Made by a program: the position numbers and the translations under genes
Shown here: positions 34,286 to 43,801 of the stretch, one piece after another
How positions within the stretch are numbered: the first letter of the stretch is position 1
Layout: the number at the start of each line of letters is the position of its first letter
The notes under the pieces: generated by a model
Told to the model about the DNA's origin: nothing
The model's database searches: none
What the model saw: only the letters and a program-made list of their open reading frames with translations
NCBI RefSeq assembly: GCF_004362715.1
Contig: NZ_SNYC01000005.1
Span: forward strand, 373,781-437,780
Direction of reading: 5' to 3'
DNA: 64,000 nucleotides
Source of the DNA: Pedobacter metabolipauper
Lineage (GTDB): Bacteria; Bacteroidota; Bacteroidia; Sphingobacteriales; Sphingobacteriaceae

Positions 34286-36463
34286 TTAGCGTTCTGATTT
34301 TTTAAGGTTGTTGAAATAACTTTGATATAATTCTGATGCCGGCGCAGCAGACTGCGGCTTTGGCTGATCACTTTCCCTGATCATTAGCTTTTGTATGGAT
34401 CTTTGAACGAGGGTAATCTCCGGAACATCAGGCTGCTTAGCAGCTGTAACCTTTCTCAATCCTTTGAGTGCAGTAAGAAAAGATGCCGGATTACCCGCTG
34501 CTGCTGCTGCCATATATTTTTCGGCATCTTTGAGCAGCAGCTGATCTGCTGCACTAAATTTATTTCCCGCTTTCCGTATTTCCAACACAGAAAGTGCCTT
34601 TTTTAAATAGTATTCCCTGTTTTGCTTTTGTTCTACAGTACTCGTTTGCGTTGGATTGTTAATTTTATCCAGCTCTCCTGACAGCCGTTTCTCTGGTTTT
34701 AACTGGGCGGTTTTAACGGTAGTTTTTGCAACATAGGCCCGTGATTTCTGCTGAAGATCTTTGAGCAGCCGAAGTGCTTTATATTCAAAAGGAAGCGCAT
34801 CTTCTGGTTTATAAGTTCTAAGCCTTAACTCTGAACTCCACATCTCTGTGAGTACAGCTTTTAGCTGTGCCTTTAATTCAGGTTCAAAGAATGTGGCGTC
34901 TTCTGCAATATCGTGTTTATGGGCATATCGGTCCATGATTTCCTGCACATTAGCAATCTGTTCTGTCTTTTCTTCTTTATGGTCGTGTCCTTCTTCTTTA
35001 TGTCCTGCTTCTTCATCCTTATGCCCCTTACCGGCTTCCTCATGATCATGGTCTGCTCCGATCTCCGTCTCTGACTCTTCTCCCAGAAACTTACCATACC
35101 TCAGCCTCAATAGTTTCTGGTCTACGCCAATGTCATTACTCTTGTCTTTAAACGACTGTACAGCCATAGACGTTTTTTCCTTTAACAGTTTTTCTGTATC
35201 AATGATGATCTGACGCTGGCTCCTAAAATATTCAGGAACCAGGTTAATGCCTGTACTCATGCCCGCCATACTCATCAATTCTGTTGTATCTACAATCGAT
35301 ACGAAATAAATGTCTGATCTGCTCGTTTGACCATGGTTATCCTGAGCGTTTATATAGAAATAAAGCTCATCACCAGGCTTCATTCCGAGCAACTTCAGGT
35401 CAATGACTTTTGATAATTTAGACTGCCTGCTATTATTGAAACCTATATTAAAAGATATTTTCTTTTCGGTAAAGCTTACCCCCTCACCTTTACCGCTTGC
35501 CATTGTTGCTGCGATAAATGCATCTTTAATTCCATAGTCGTCTGTTAAAGACAACTGAAGGTTTACACGCTGTGGCATCCCATAGTCTATGGTACTATAC
35601 TGTTTGGGACTGGTAATTTTTATATTCACCGGTAAGTCTGGTATTACTTCAATTTGATACAGATCTGACCTTATCCCATCGAGCTCAACCTGGTAAAAGC
35701 CAGATTCCTTAATTAGCCTGGCAGACTTCCATTTTGTATGCGCCTCATTCTGGGACTTCAATGGCACAATCTCCCGGTCATTAAAAATGAGATTGATCTT
35801 TTTTATCGTAGTATTGGTACTCAAATTCCATATAACACTGGAGCCGGCTTCTGCTTTAACTGAAAACTGGCTTTGCGTTCTGCTTTGAACACGTGTATAG
35901 GCTGGCGGGTCTATATAAATAGCAATCCTTGAAATTTGCGGAAGAATCCGTTCATGCACAACAGGCTGACCAGCTGCTACTGAAGGGTACATTTTATTGT
36001 CATTGTTCTTTTTATGCAGGTTTCCAATAACCAGACTGAGAACAATAGCCAACAGCAATGCAGCTAGAGCAGTTCCCAGTTTTTTAAACGGTGTTACAGG
36101 AATCTTAATTTCAGCCAGCAATTCGTTTACCTTATTTCTCTGCATGCGCTCCAGACCGGACAACTCATCTTCTGGTTTTAACAGTAAGCCTGAACTCTCT
36201 TGCAGGTCCGTAAAATTGGCATTCAGATACCTGGAGATATCTTCATTATTGATTCTCCAAAAAGGGTATGTAAAAGAGCATATAGTAAATACGACCAGAA
36301 ATATCGGAACCACCGTCCAGAAAGAACCTAATGTTAGGTAAGTTAATAAAGAAACAAGGATCAGCGCTATTGCGAGGCTAAATGTTAAAACCCTGAAAAA
36401 GTAAAGCGTTACCCACTTTTTCCTAAAATCTGTGATCCACTGCTGCCCCTCTGACCTAATCAT
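34286..36463 (-). CDS. DUF4175-like membrane protein with a His/Glu-rich insert
   Basis: A 725-residue protein with two helices near residues 20-70, a third near residue 130, and a long extracytoplasmic region of beta then coiled-coil character, resembling DUF4175 proteins of MoxR/BatA operons. A low-complexity insert at about residues 466-500 carries repeated HDH, GHK and HKEE motifs (eight or more His within 35 residues), suggesting metal binding. It overlaps the BatA-domain gene by 8 bases. Assignment to DUF4175 is from context and general plan, so moderate. Confidence 0.7.
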   Translation of the reverse strand: MIRSEGQQWITDFRKKWVTLYFFRVLTFSLAIALILVSLLTYLTLGSFWTVVPIFLVVFTICSFTYPFWRINNEDISRYLNANFTDLQESSGLLLKPEDELSGLERMQRNKVNELLAEIKIPVTPFKKLGTALAALLLAIVLSLVIGNLHKKNNDNKMYPSVAAGQPVVHERILPQISRIAIYIDPPAYTRVQSRTQSQFSVKAEAGSSVIWNLSTNTTIKKINLIFNDREIVPLKSQNEAHTKWKSARLIKESGFYQVELDGIRSDLYQIEVIPDLPVNIKITSPKQYSTIDYGMPQRVNLQLSLTDDYGIKDAFIAATMASGKGEGVSFTEKKISFNIGFNNSRQSKLSKVIDLKLLGMKPGDELYFYINAQDNHGQTSRSDIYFVSIVDTTELMSMAGMSTGINLVPEYFRSQRQIIIDTEKLLKEKTSMAVQSFKDKSNDIGVDQKLLRLRYGKFLGEESETEIGADHDHEEAGKGHKDEEAGHKEEGHDHKEEKTEQIANVQEIMDRYAHKHDIAEDATFFEPELKAQLKAVLTEMWSSELRLRTYKPEDALPFEYKALRLLKDLQQKSRAYVAKTTVKTAQLKPEKRLSGELDKINNPTQTSTVEQKQNREYYLKKALSVLEIRKAGNKFSAADQLLLKDAEKYMAAAAAGNPASFLTALKGLRKVTAAKQPDVPEITLVQRSIQKLMIRESDQPKPQSAAPASELYQSYFNNLKKSER

Positions 36464-37952
36464 AACTGATCTTAGTTTTCTTTTTTAACGACACTATTCT
36501 TTCTATTGCAAAGATCACAAAAGCTGCAACCCAGAAAAGGCAACTAACCGGCTCTTTTCTATTGTGCTTTACTGTATGAGGTACCTCTTTTAATTTGGTC
36601 ATTTCGGGTTGTTCATTGCTTAAGACCCGTTGATCTGAAGGATGTGTTTCAAATGCAAAGCCGGCACTATTGCTTTCACCGTTCTCGACATCCTCAACGC
36701 TCACAACGTTCTTGATGTCCTGTATGTGATCAACGTTCTCAACGCGCTCATTACCAATTACGAGCGGCATAAGTGCATCAACAAATTGGCTGTTCCAAAC
36801 CAATTCTGTCCACTGCGGGTTAAACCTGCTGTAAAAATGATAGTGAAGGACATTATCTTTTCGCTCTAAAGACAGCAACGGATCGCCGTAGCCATCCAGC
36901 CAGATATCCGTTCCGCTATAACGATCTTTAAAGATTCTCTTTGTTAACGATACATCATCGCGGTTACCAGCTTGCTGAATGTTTAATTTAATAGTGGAAT
37001 TTAAGCCAATGATCTTTCCCTTTTCATAGGTAAACAATTTTCCTGTTTTTTTCAATGCAGACTGCAAACCCGGATTAACCGGTTGGTCTGAAAGCCAAAA
37101 GACCAGATCAGTATTTATAGGAACAGCTGAGCCAGCACGCCAGTCTTTCACCGTTATATTTCTCCGGGTAAAGCTGGCCATTGCCGCCAGTGCTGCTTTA
37201 ACATATTTGGCATCTGCAGAATTTCCTCCGTCAAAGATCATTACCTTGATGCTGCCCGATGTATCTGTGTTTGAAGCTGCCGGCTGATAACTGGTGAATG
37301 AAGGAGTGGATTGCGCATTAAAGATTTTACCCGCATGTTTTGTAGTCCATTTGCTAACTGTATCCGTAGATGCTGGTATATTTTTCCATATTAAGTGATA
37401 GGTTATAGCGGGTAGATCTGTGTTTAAGTTTGCCAGGCGCCGGTCTGCATAAAGATACACACGCATACCTGCAGGCAATTCGGTATTCAATTGCTTTAGC
37501 AATGAGGAATAACCCAGCCTGGTTTTTATGGTATCGGCATTGAGCACAGTCAAGGTATCATTAAGGTTCATTTTACCAAACCCAGATTCAAATTCGTGCA
37601 GTTCATATCCCGCTTTCAGCAAAGAATCTATGGTTGTTTTGCTGTGTTTATAAACTTGCGGCAGCTGTGGCCGCTCTATAAGCACCCATCCTTTTTTATC
37701 ACTTTTTTCATCTGCTTTCAGGTATGGGCCTGCAAGCATGAAAGCCAAAAGAATAAGCAGCATACACCGCAGCATAAGCAAAAACCAATCGGTTACCCGG
37801 ATACTTCTTGAACTTAATGAGGTAGCTGCTCCCAGCAGGGCGATACTGCCAATTTTGAGTGTCTTTCCTTGCTTAACATTCCACAAATGGATAATTACTG
37901 GCACAATAAGGGCCAGCAGTGCGAGTAAACCGATGGGATATAGTAACTGCAC
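36456..37952 (-). CDS. BatA-domain membrane protein
   Basis: A 498-residue protein. The N-terminal BatA domain has two helices and the motif LWNVKQGKTLKIGSI near residue 25. A large extracytoplasmic region follows, then a C-terminal helix (CLFWVAAFVIFAIERIV). The start codon is GTG at 37952, with a stop two codons upstream. A short repetitive Val-Glu-Asp/Asn stretch (RVENVDHIQDIKNVVSVEDV) occurs near residue 407. It lies 3 bases after the DUF58 gene stop in the MoxR operon and should act with the MoxR ATPase and the DUF58/VWA protein at the membrane. Confidence 0.87.
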   Translation of the reverse strand: MQLLYPIGLLALLALIVPVIIHLWNVKQGKTLKIGSIALLGAATSLSSRSIRVTDWFLLMLRCMLLILLAFMLAGPYLKADEKSDKKGWVLIERPQLPQVYKHSKTTIDSLLKAGYELHEFESGFGKMNLNDTLTVLNADTIKTRLGYSSLLKQLNTELPAGMRVYLYADRRLANLNTDLPAITYHLIWKNIPASTDTVSKWTTKHAGKIFNAQSTPSFTSYQPAASNTDTSGSIKVMIFDGGNSADAKYVKAALAAMASFTRRNITVKDWRAGSAVPINTDLVFWLSDQPVNPGLQSALKKTGKLFTYEKGKIIGLNSTIKLNIQQAGNRDDVSLTKRIFKDRYSGTDIWLDGYGDPLLSLERKDNVLHYHFYSRFNPQWTELVWNSQFVDALMPLVIGNERVENVDHIQDIKNVVSVEDVENGESNSAGFAFETHPSDQRVLSNEQPEMTKLKEVPHTVKHNRKEPVSCLFWVAAFVIFAIERIVSLKKKTKISYD

Positions 37953-37955
37953 AGG

Positions 37956-38843
37956 CTAAACGTTTAATTTGTTTCTCTGGTTCAAAAAATCCCTGAGCGC
38001 AGCATCCAATGGCTGATCGGTACGGATCATCCGGTAAAAGATGCGCCTGTCCAGCAGCTTGATCCGCGTGGCTTCAAGATACTCCTGAAGCCTTGCCTTA
38101 TAAACTGCCCTGGCTTTATCCTGATCAATCTGAACAGAACGTCCGGTCTCCAGATCTTCAAATGTCGAATATCCTTTAAAGTTCAGTTCCAGCTCATTTG
38201 GCGACATCAGGTGAAATACAACCACTTCATGCTTCAATGTATTTAACGTATCCAGAAATGAAAATATTTCTTCGTTCGTTTCATACATATCGGTGATAAA
38301 GACCAGTAATTCACGTTTTTGTGCGCCGGCATAAAGTTCTTTGTAGTGGATGGGTGTGATGAATGTTTTGTCAGGTTTTATTTGTTCCAGCTGATAAAAT
38401 AGCCTGGCCAGATGCTGATAATCCTGCTTTGCAGCCATAGAAAAGATGCCTGCTTCATTAATCACATATAGCCCTATGGCATCACCCTGCAAATTACCCA
38501 GGTATGCCAGCGAGGCTGCAAGGTAACGTGCATAATCTATTTTGGTAAAATCTCCATCTTTGTGGTTCATAGAAGCACTTGCATCTACCAAAAAGCGGAT
38601 GGAGATATTGGTTTCTATTTCTGATTCCCGGATGTAATAGCGGTCTGAACGGGCAAACATTTTCCAGTCCAGCGAACGAAGATCATCACCGGGCTGATAG
38701 CTTCTGTACTGACTAAATTCCAGACCTTGCCCCTTTATCGTACTTTTATTGATACCGCTCATAAACCCATCAATGGTTGTTTTTGCAGCCAGAGACAGCT
38801 CTTTAATTGCCATCAGTACTTTGGGATCAAGCAGTTTACTCAT
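37956..38843 (-). CDS. DUF58-domain protein (VWA-like)
   Basis: A 295-residue cytoplasmic protein of the DUF58 family. The hallmark KGQGLEFSQYRSYQPGDDLRS with the following DWKMFARSDRYYIRESE is near residue 37. A VWA-like metal site follows (FLVDASASMNHKD, a DxSxS motif). Such proteins work as partners of MoxR AAA+ ATPases in complex assembly or metal insertion. Its ATG overlaps the MoxR stop by one base, consistent with coupled translation. Confidence 0.93.
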   Translation of the reverse strand: MSKLLDPKVLMAIKELSLAAKTTIDGFMSGINKSTIKGQGLEFSQYRSYQPGDDLRSLDWKMFARSDRYYIRESEIETNISIRFLVDASASMNHKDGDFTKIDYARYLAASLAYLGNLQGDAIGLYVINEAGIFSMAAKQDYQHLARLFYQLEQIKPDKTFITPIHYKELYAGAQKRELLVFITDMYETNEEIFSFLDTLNTLKHEVVVFHLMSPNELELNFKGYSTFEDLETGRSVQIDQDKARAVYKARLQEYLEATRIKLLDRRIFYRMIRTDQPLDAALRDFLNQRNKLNV

Positions 38844-39841
38844 TAGATGTTAACTTTTGGTCTGGATATCGCTTTGACCAGCTCTGCAGTAACATGATCG
38901 GCATTTACATTTTCAGCGTCTGCTTTAAAGTTCATTAAAACGCGGTGTCTCAATACCGGGTAGGCCATAGTTTGCAGATCTTCCATAATTACCGCATACC
39001 GGCCATGGATCAGCGCTCTTGCCTTTGCAGTAAGGATTAAGGCCTGACCAGCTCTCGGGCCTGCTCCCCACCTCACCCATTCCTTAACATAACCAACTAC
39101 TGTGGTATCCGGCCGTGTTGCACGGATCAGATCACTCACATAAGCAATGAGGTCTTCACTAATACTTACTTCGCGGGTTAAAGATTGGAGCACTTTAATA
39201 TCTTCTGCCCCGATAACTGGGTTTACCACATTCCTTTTAGAGCCGGTGGTACTGCTTAGTATCGCTACTTCTTCTGCTGCCGTTGGATAGCCTATTTTAA
39301 TATATAGCAGAAAACGATCTAGCTGGGCTTCGGGAAGCGGATAGGTACCGGCCTGTTCAATTGGGTTTTGGGTAGCCAGGATAAAGAACGGACGGTCTAA
39401 CGGATAGGTTTGTCCGCCGTAAGTAACCTCAAATTCCTGCATGGCCTCCAGCAATGCAGATTGTGTTTTTGGGGGCGTCCGGTTAATCTCATCTGCCAGT
39501 ACAATATTGGCAAACAAAGGGCCCTTATTAAATTTAAAGAATCTTTTCCCAGTAGTATGGTCCTCTTCGAGGATCTCTGTCCCTACAATATCTGTAGGCA
39601 TCAGATCTGGTGTGAACTGGATACGCCGGAATGAAAGATCAAGTGCCTGCGACATGGTACGTACCATTAATGTTTTTGCAAGGCCCGGCACTCCTTCTAA
39701 AAGACAGTGGCCGCCGGCCAGAAGTGCCACCAGCATCTCTTCAATGATGATATCCTGTCCAACAATTACTTTTTGAATCTCCTTTTTCAACAGGGAAACC
39801 TTATGAATTAATTCTTTTATGTTACTTTCTGAAATTTCCAA
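38843..39841 (-). CDS. MoxR-family AAA+ ATPase
   Basis: A 332-residue ATPase, first gene of the operon. Walker A reads GVPGLAKTLMVRT near residue 56, Walker B NIVLADEINRTPPKTQ, and sensor 1 FFILATQNPIEQAGTYPLPEAQLDRF. The C-terminal lid follows. MoxR proteins are chaperone-like partners of VWA proteins; here DUF58 and BatA-domain genes follow directly. The start codon is TTG at 39841; no in-frame ATG occurs before an upstream stop. It is divergent from the DUF4159 gene by 149 bases. Confidence 0.95.
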   Translation of the reverse strand: MEISESNIKELIHKVSLLKKEIQKVIVGQDIIIEEMLVALLAGGHCLLEGVPGLAKTLMVRTMSQALDLSFRRIQFTPDLMPTDIVGTEILEEDHTTGKRFFKFNKGPLFANIVLADEINRTPPKTQSALLEAMQEFEVTYGGQTYPLDRPFFILATQNPIEQAGTYPLPEAQLDRFLLYIKIGYPTAAEEVAILSSTTGSKRNVVNPVIGAEDIKVLQSLTREVSISEDLIAYVSDLIRATRPDTTVVGYVKEWVRWGAGPRAGQALILTAKARALIHGRYAVIMEDLQTMAYPVLRHRVLMNFKADAENVNADHVTAELVKAISRPKVNI

Positions 39842-39990
39842 GGCAATGATTTTTAAGAATTAAGAATTTACATCTCAATATAAGGCATATCAGTTAAAAA
39901 CAGCCGTTGGATTTACAGAATATCAAAAAAATTACAAGGGATATCCTATAAAAAATAGCTTGTAATGAAAAATGGAGTTATTTTAGAAAG

Positions 39991-40620
39991 ATGGAACAAG
40001 CTAAGTTCACTTTTGCAAGGATAAAATACAATTCGGGGGACTGGGATACGGATCAGCGGATGCCTTCTAATATTTTAAATTCCCTGCTGGAGTATACTAC
40101 TATACCTCTAAATCCTGAAGAAAAGATTGTAGAACTCAGCAGTAATGAACTGTTTAACTATCCTTTTTGCTATTTAAGCGGCCATAAGCTGGTTCAATTT
40201 AATAAACTGGAAGCCTCCAATTTTAAGAAATATGTACAAAATGGCGGGTTTGTATTTGTGGACGACTGCAATCATGATGTTGACGGGTTATTTGCGAAAT
40301 CCTTTGAAAAACAAATGACTGATTTATTTGGTCCGCAGACCTTAAAGAAGATCCCCAATAACCACCCGATCTATCATTCCTTTTTTAGCTTTGAGAAAGG
40401 CCCTCCAACTACTTCTTTCGAACTCAACGGCTGGGGCGACGACCTTGTTCATGATTATCTGAAAGCCGTTACCATCAACAACCGCATTGGTGTGCTGTAC
40501 AGCAATAAAGATTACGGCTGTGAATGGGATTATGACTTTAGGAACAAACGCTTCCTGGCAGAAGACAATACGAAGTTTGGCGTTAATATTGTTTTGTACG
40601 CCATGGGAGTTAACAGTTAG
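39991..40620 (+). CDS. DUF4159-domain protein
   Basis: A 209-residue protein with the DUF4159 pattern: FTFARIKYNSGDWDTDQRMP at the start, a YLSGHKLVQF block, GGFVFVDDCNHDVDGLFAKSFE near residue 87, and a C-terminal GVLYSNKDYGCEWDY and FGVNIVLYAMG. DUF4159 is a class-I-glutaminase-like fold often found beside MoxR/BatA genes, which is the case here (divergent neighbour). No signal peptide is visible. Its function is unknown. Transcription converges on the second TldE gene. Confidence 0.88.
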   Translation: MEQAKFTFARIKYNSGDWDTDQRMPSNILNSLLEYTTIPLNPEEKIVELSSNELFNYPFCYLSGHKLVQFNKLEASNFKKYVQNGGFVFVDDCNHDVDGLFAKSFEKQMTDLFGPQTLKKIPNNHPIYHSFFSFEKGPPTTSFELNGWGDDLVHDYLKAVTINNRIGVLYSNKDYGCEWDYDFRNKRFLAEDNTKFGVNIVLYAMGVNS

Positions 40621-40638
40621 CTATTTCTATCATTAAAA

Positions 40639-40675
40639 GATCACGCCACTATTGATAAACAATAATGGCGTGATC
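40639..40675. terminator. Hairpin between convergent DUF4159 and TldE genes
   Basis: Arms GATCACGCCA (40639-40648) and TGGCGTGATC (40666-40675) are perfectly complementary, with further ATTG/CAAT pairing inside. There is no T-run on either side, so termination may be inefficient or factor-assisted. It lies 18 bases after the DUF4159 stop. Confidence 0.6.
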
Positions 40676-40733
40676 CAGCAATTATAATAACAACGCAATC
40701 ATGATCAACTGCATTGCAAATTAGATCAATAAG

Positions 40734-42071
40734 TTAAACCGCGTCTGATAAAGAGGTGAATGTAAAATCACGGATCTTTAATGGCGGCAAAAGATAATTC
40801 TGGTTTGACTCTGCACTAACTGTCCGTTCTGCTTTACCCAGTTCCTCTAAATTATTCAGCATGATTACGGGACTTTCATTGAAACGGAAGTTTTTAACCG
40901 GGAATTTGATCTCCCCGTTTTCGATATAAAATGTACCGTCACGGGTTAGGCCGGTTAACAGCAGTGTTTGCGGATCAACAGTCCTGATATACCATAACCG
41001 GGTTACCAGGATTCCTTTTTCAGTTCCTTTGATCATTTCTGCAAGGGTTTTGGTACCCCCCTCCATAATTGCACCCCCTGGTGTTGGAATATCCTTTATA
41101 CCAGTCTTGGCAGCCCAGTACCTGGAAGTATATAGATTTTTAACCACTCCTTTTTCTATCCAGTTTATTTTTTGCTGCGGACGGCCATCGCCAGACCAGG
41201 TATTTCCGGGCAGTTCTGTATTCCATGGGTCTGAATGAATATTAACGCGCGGATCCAGCAGCTGTTCTCCTACCCTGGTCTTACCGCCAGGTTTACTCAA
41301 AAAGCTCCGGCCTTCATCAGCCTGACGTGCATCCATATCGTAGAATATATTTTCAAGCATCACGGCTACCGCTGTAGGTTCCAGGATCACGGTATATTTA
41401 CCGGGTTCAATGGCCCTGGCAGTTACCGATGCCAGTGCTTTTTGGGCAGCTACCTCTGTATCCTTTTTTACATCTAACTTACTAAAATCATTATAGCCGC
41501 GCGTTGCATAACCAGAACCTTTACCGTCTGAAGTACGCATGGTAATGTTAAATGCCAGATCGGTCGACAGGCTATAGGCAAACAGTCCTTTGCTGTTCAT
41601 CATTGCGCTGTAACCGGTACTGTTTTCCAAAAACCCTGCTGCATTTAAATTATTCTCTTTAGATACGGCCAAACTTTTTGCCACTGCATCTGCCCGTTCT
41701 TTTGGGCCAACATTTGCCGTAATTGGAGAAAACGTCGGCGCATCAGGCCCGTAAGTTTGCGGCCCGAGTAAGCTCATATACTCTGGGTTTTCCGGAGCCA
41801 GCTGCGCCAGCTCTTCAGATCTCCTGACCACCTTTTCTATAGATGCATCATCATATTCATTAATAGTGGCCACACCAGATTTCTTGCCATATGCCGAAGT
41901 AACCACCAATTGGGTTGAACTTACGGCTCCGCTGGTGTTTACAGAATTACGGGCATACCTGATATTACCACCATCTGAACCACTTATATTTATTTCACAT
42001 TCATTTGCTTTTGAGTAGCTCAGGACTTTAATTAAAAGTGCTTTAGCTTGTTCTTTTGTTAGTATTGGCAT
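40734..42071 (-). CDS. TldE/PmbA-family protein, copy 2
   Basis: A 445-residue paralogue of the protein at 29438, with the same blocks (INISGSDGGNIRYARN, DPQTLLLTGLTRDGTFYIE, LPPLKIRDFTFTSLSDAV) and no HExxxH. The frame extends upstream through the end of the TldD gene to 42272, but ATG at 42071 gives the paralogue-matched start MPILTKEQAKALL. It follows the TldD stop by 7 bases. Sequence similarity to copy 1 is high over the whole length, so the pair arose by duplication of the two-gene unit. Confidence 0.93.
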   Translation of the reverse strand: MPILTKEQAKALLIKVLSYSKANECEINISGSDGGNIRYARNSVNTSGAVSSTQLVVTSAYGKKSGVATINEYDDASIEKVVRRSEELAQLAPENPEYMSLLGPQTYGPDAPTFSPITANVGPKERADAVAKSLAVSKENNLNAAGFLENSTGYSAMMNSKGLFAYSLSTDLAFNITMRTSDGKGSGYATRGYNDFSKLDVKKDTEVAAQKALASVTARAIEPGKYTVILEPTAVAVMLENIFYDMDARQADEGRSFLSKPGGKTRVGEQLLDPRVNIHSDPWNTELPGNTWSGDGRPQQKINWIEKGVVKNLYTSRYWAAKTGIKDIPTPGGAIMEGGTKTLAEMIKGTEKGILVTRLWYIRTVDPQTLLLTGLTRDGTFYIENGEIKFPVKNFRFNESPVIMLNNLEELGKAERTVSAESNQNYLLPPLKIRDFTFTSLSDAV

Positions 42072-42078
42072 GATCGTA

Positions 42079-43716
42079 TCAGATTTTTCTTCCTGTATTA
42101 ATAACATTAACTCCATTAAAACGTGCTGTTGCAGAACCGTGAGAAACTGCACTGGACTGTGAAGGCTGACCTTTTCCATCAAAGAAAGATCCGCCCAGCC
42201 TGTAATCACGCTGATCACAAACTGCAGAGCAGGAGTTCCAGAACTCCTGGGTATTGGATTGATAGGCCACATCTTTGAGCATACCTACAATTACCCCTCC
42301 TTTGATCTCGTAATAAAGCTGGCCGCCGAACTGGAAATTGTACCGCTGCTGGTCAATTGAAAATGAGCCATCGCCTACAATATAAATTCCCTTTTCTACA
42401 TTTTTTATCTGATCTGCTATACTAAGCGGCTTTTTCCCCGGCTGAAGTGAAATGTTAGCCATGCGCTGAAACTGTACACTACTCCAGTTGTCTGCATAAC
42501 AGCAGCCCTGTGAATGATCTAACCCGATGATATGCGCCTGATCCCTAATGGCCTGATAGTTTACCAGAACCCCTTCTTTTATAATATCCCACTTACCACA
42601 TTTTACACCTTCATCATCATAGCCTACTGCTCCTAAGGAACCTGTTTCTGTTTTGTCTGCTGTAATGTTCACTTCTTTACTTCCGTAGTTAAATTTCTTC
42701 GATTCCCATTTATCCAGGGTAAGGAAGCTTGTTCCTGCAAAATTGGCTTCATATCCAAGCACACGATCAAGCTCAGTAGGGTGGCCGCAGGATTCATGAA
42801 TGGTTAACCATAAGTGTGAGGGATCGAGTACCAGATCATATTTTCCGGGCTCTACAGATTTTGCTTTTAGCTTATCGCCAACCTGGACCGCCGCCTGTCT
42901 GGCATCTTCCAGCATATCGTATCTTCCTTTATACAATGTACCCTGTGCGGTCTTAATCTTATGCTCAGGTTTTGCATCCAGGTATTCATATCCCATTCCG
43001 GTTGGGGCACTCAATGCATTCCGGGTTTCAAACTTTCCGGTTTCCTTATTAATTTTTGTGATGAAGAACGTTGGCCAGATCCGGTGAATGTCCTGATCTA
43101 TATAAGAATTGTCTGTAGACGCAAAATACTTTTGTTCATTGACCATAAACAAAATGGAGTTGATGTAATCTGCGCCGCCCTTCATAGCTGCATCATTTAC
43201 AGAAAGTAAAAGGTCTACCTTTTCTTTTATTGGAATTTCAAATGAATTCTTTTCAATTGGGGCTTTCCAGGTTACTTCTCCGTAACCACTCTGCGGGGCG
43301 AGTTTTACAGGCTCGGTTAGCAGCCTTGAATTCTCTTTGGCAATAGTTACCGCAAGTTCTGCAGCTTTTGCTATTCCGTCTTTGTCCATTTTATCTGTGG
43401 CTGCAAAGCCCCAGCTTCCATTTGCAATTACGCGGATACCTATTCCATAGGATTCTGTATTCACGAGGTTTTCTACCTTGTCTTCACGGGTAACGACGTA
43501 TTGGTTTAAGTAACGTCCTATGCGTACATCGGTATAGGTAGCTCCTTTACTGCGTGCAGCATTCAAGGCAACATCTGCCATGATCTTTTTTGCTGCGGGA
43601 TCAACGTATTCAAGTGATTTTTCGAGAGGAATCTCATTCCCCCATACCGGAATTGCAGGAAGCATAGCCGTAGCAGCCCCTATTCCGGACAAATAGATAA
43701 AATTTCTGCGTTTCAA
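42079..43716 (-). CDS. tldD: TldD-family metallopeptidase with Tat-like leader, copy 2
   Basis: A 545-residue paralogue of the gene at 30757. The zinc motif is HESCGHPTE near residue 307. The leader KRRNFIYLSGIGAATAML has a true twin arginine followed by Phe-Ile, then a hydrophobic run ending near VWG, so Tat export is likely. As in copy 1 the start is TTG (43716) and no upstream ATG is available before a stop. Conservation of the unusual start codon in both copies supports the assignment. It forms a two-gene operon with TldE copy 2. Confidence 0.93.
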   Translation of the reverse strand: MKRRNFIYLSGIGAATAMLPAIPVWGNEIPLEKSLEYVDPAAKKIMADVALNAARSKGATYTDVRIGRYLNQYVVTREDKVENLVNTESYGIGIRVIANGSWGFAATDKMDKDGIAKAAELAVTIAKENSRLLTEPVKLAPQSGYGEVTWKAPIEKNSFEIPIKEKVDLLLSVNDAAMKGGADYINSILFMVNEQKYFASTDNSYIDQDIHRIWPTFFITKINKETGKFETRNALSAPTGMGYEYLDAKPEHKIKTAQGTLYKGRYDMLEDARQAAVQVGDKLKAKSVEPGKYDLVLDPSHLWLTIHESCGHPTELDRVLGYEANFAGTSFLTLDKWESKKFNYGSKEVNITADKTETGSLGAVGYDDEGVKCGKWDIIKEGVLVNYQAIRDQAHIIGLDHSQGCCYADNWSSVQFQRMANISLQPGKKPLSIADQIKNVEKGIYIVGDGSFSIDQQRYNFQFGGQLYYEIKGGVIVGMLKDVAYQSNTQEFWNSCSAVCDQRDYRLGGSFFDGKGQPSQSSAVSHGSATARFNGVNVINTGRKI

Positions 43717-43801
43717 GTTAAAGTAGTTTAGTTGTTAGGTTTATAAATATAACAATAAACTAATAAACTAAAAAACAGTTGATTAAGAATTAATTTCAGG
43801 C

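Noticed and set aside
40734..42272. Longer form of TldE copy 2 starting inside the TldD gene
   Set aside because: The extra N-terminus is an out-of-frame reading of TldD codons; the paralogue at 29438 starts at the equivalent of 42071.
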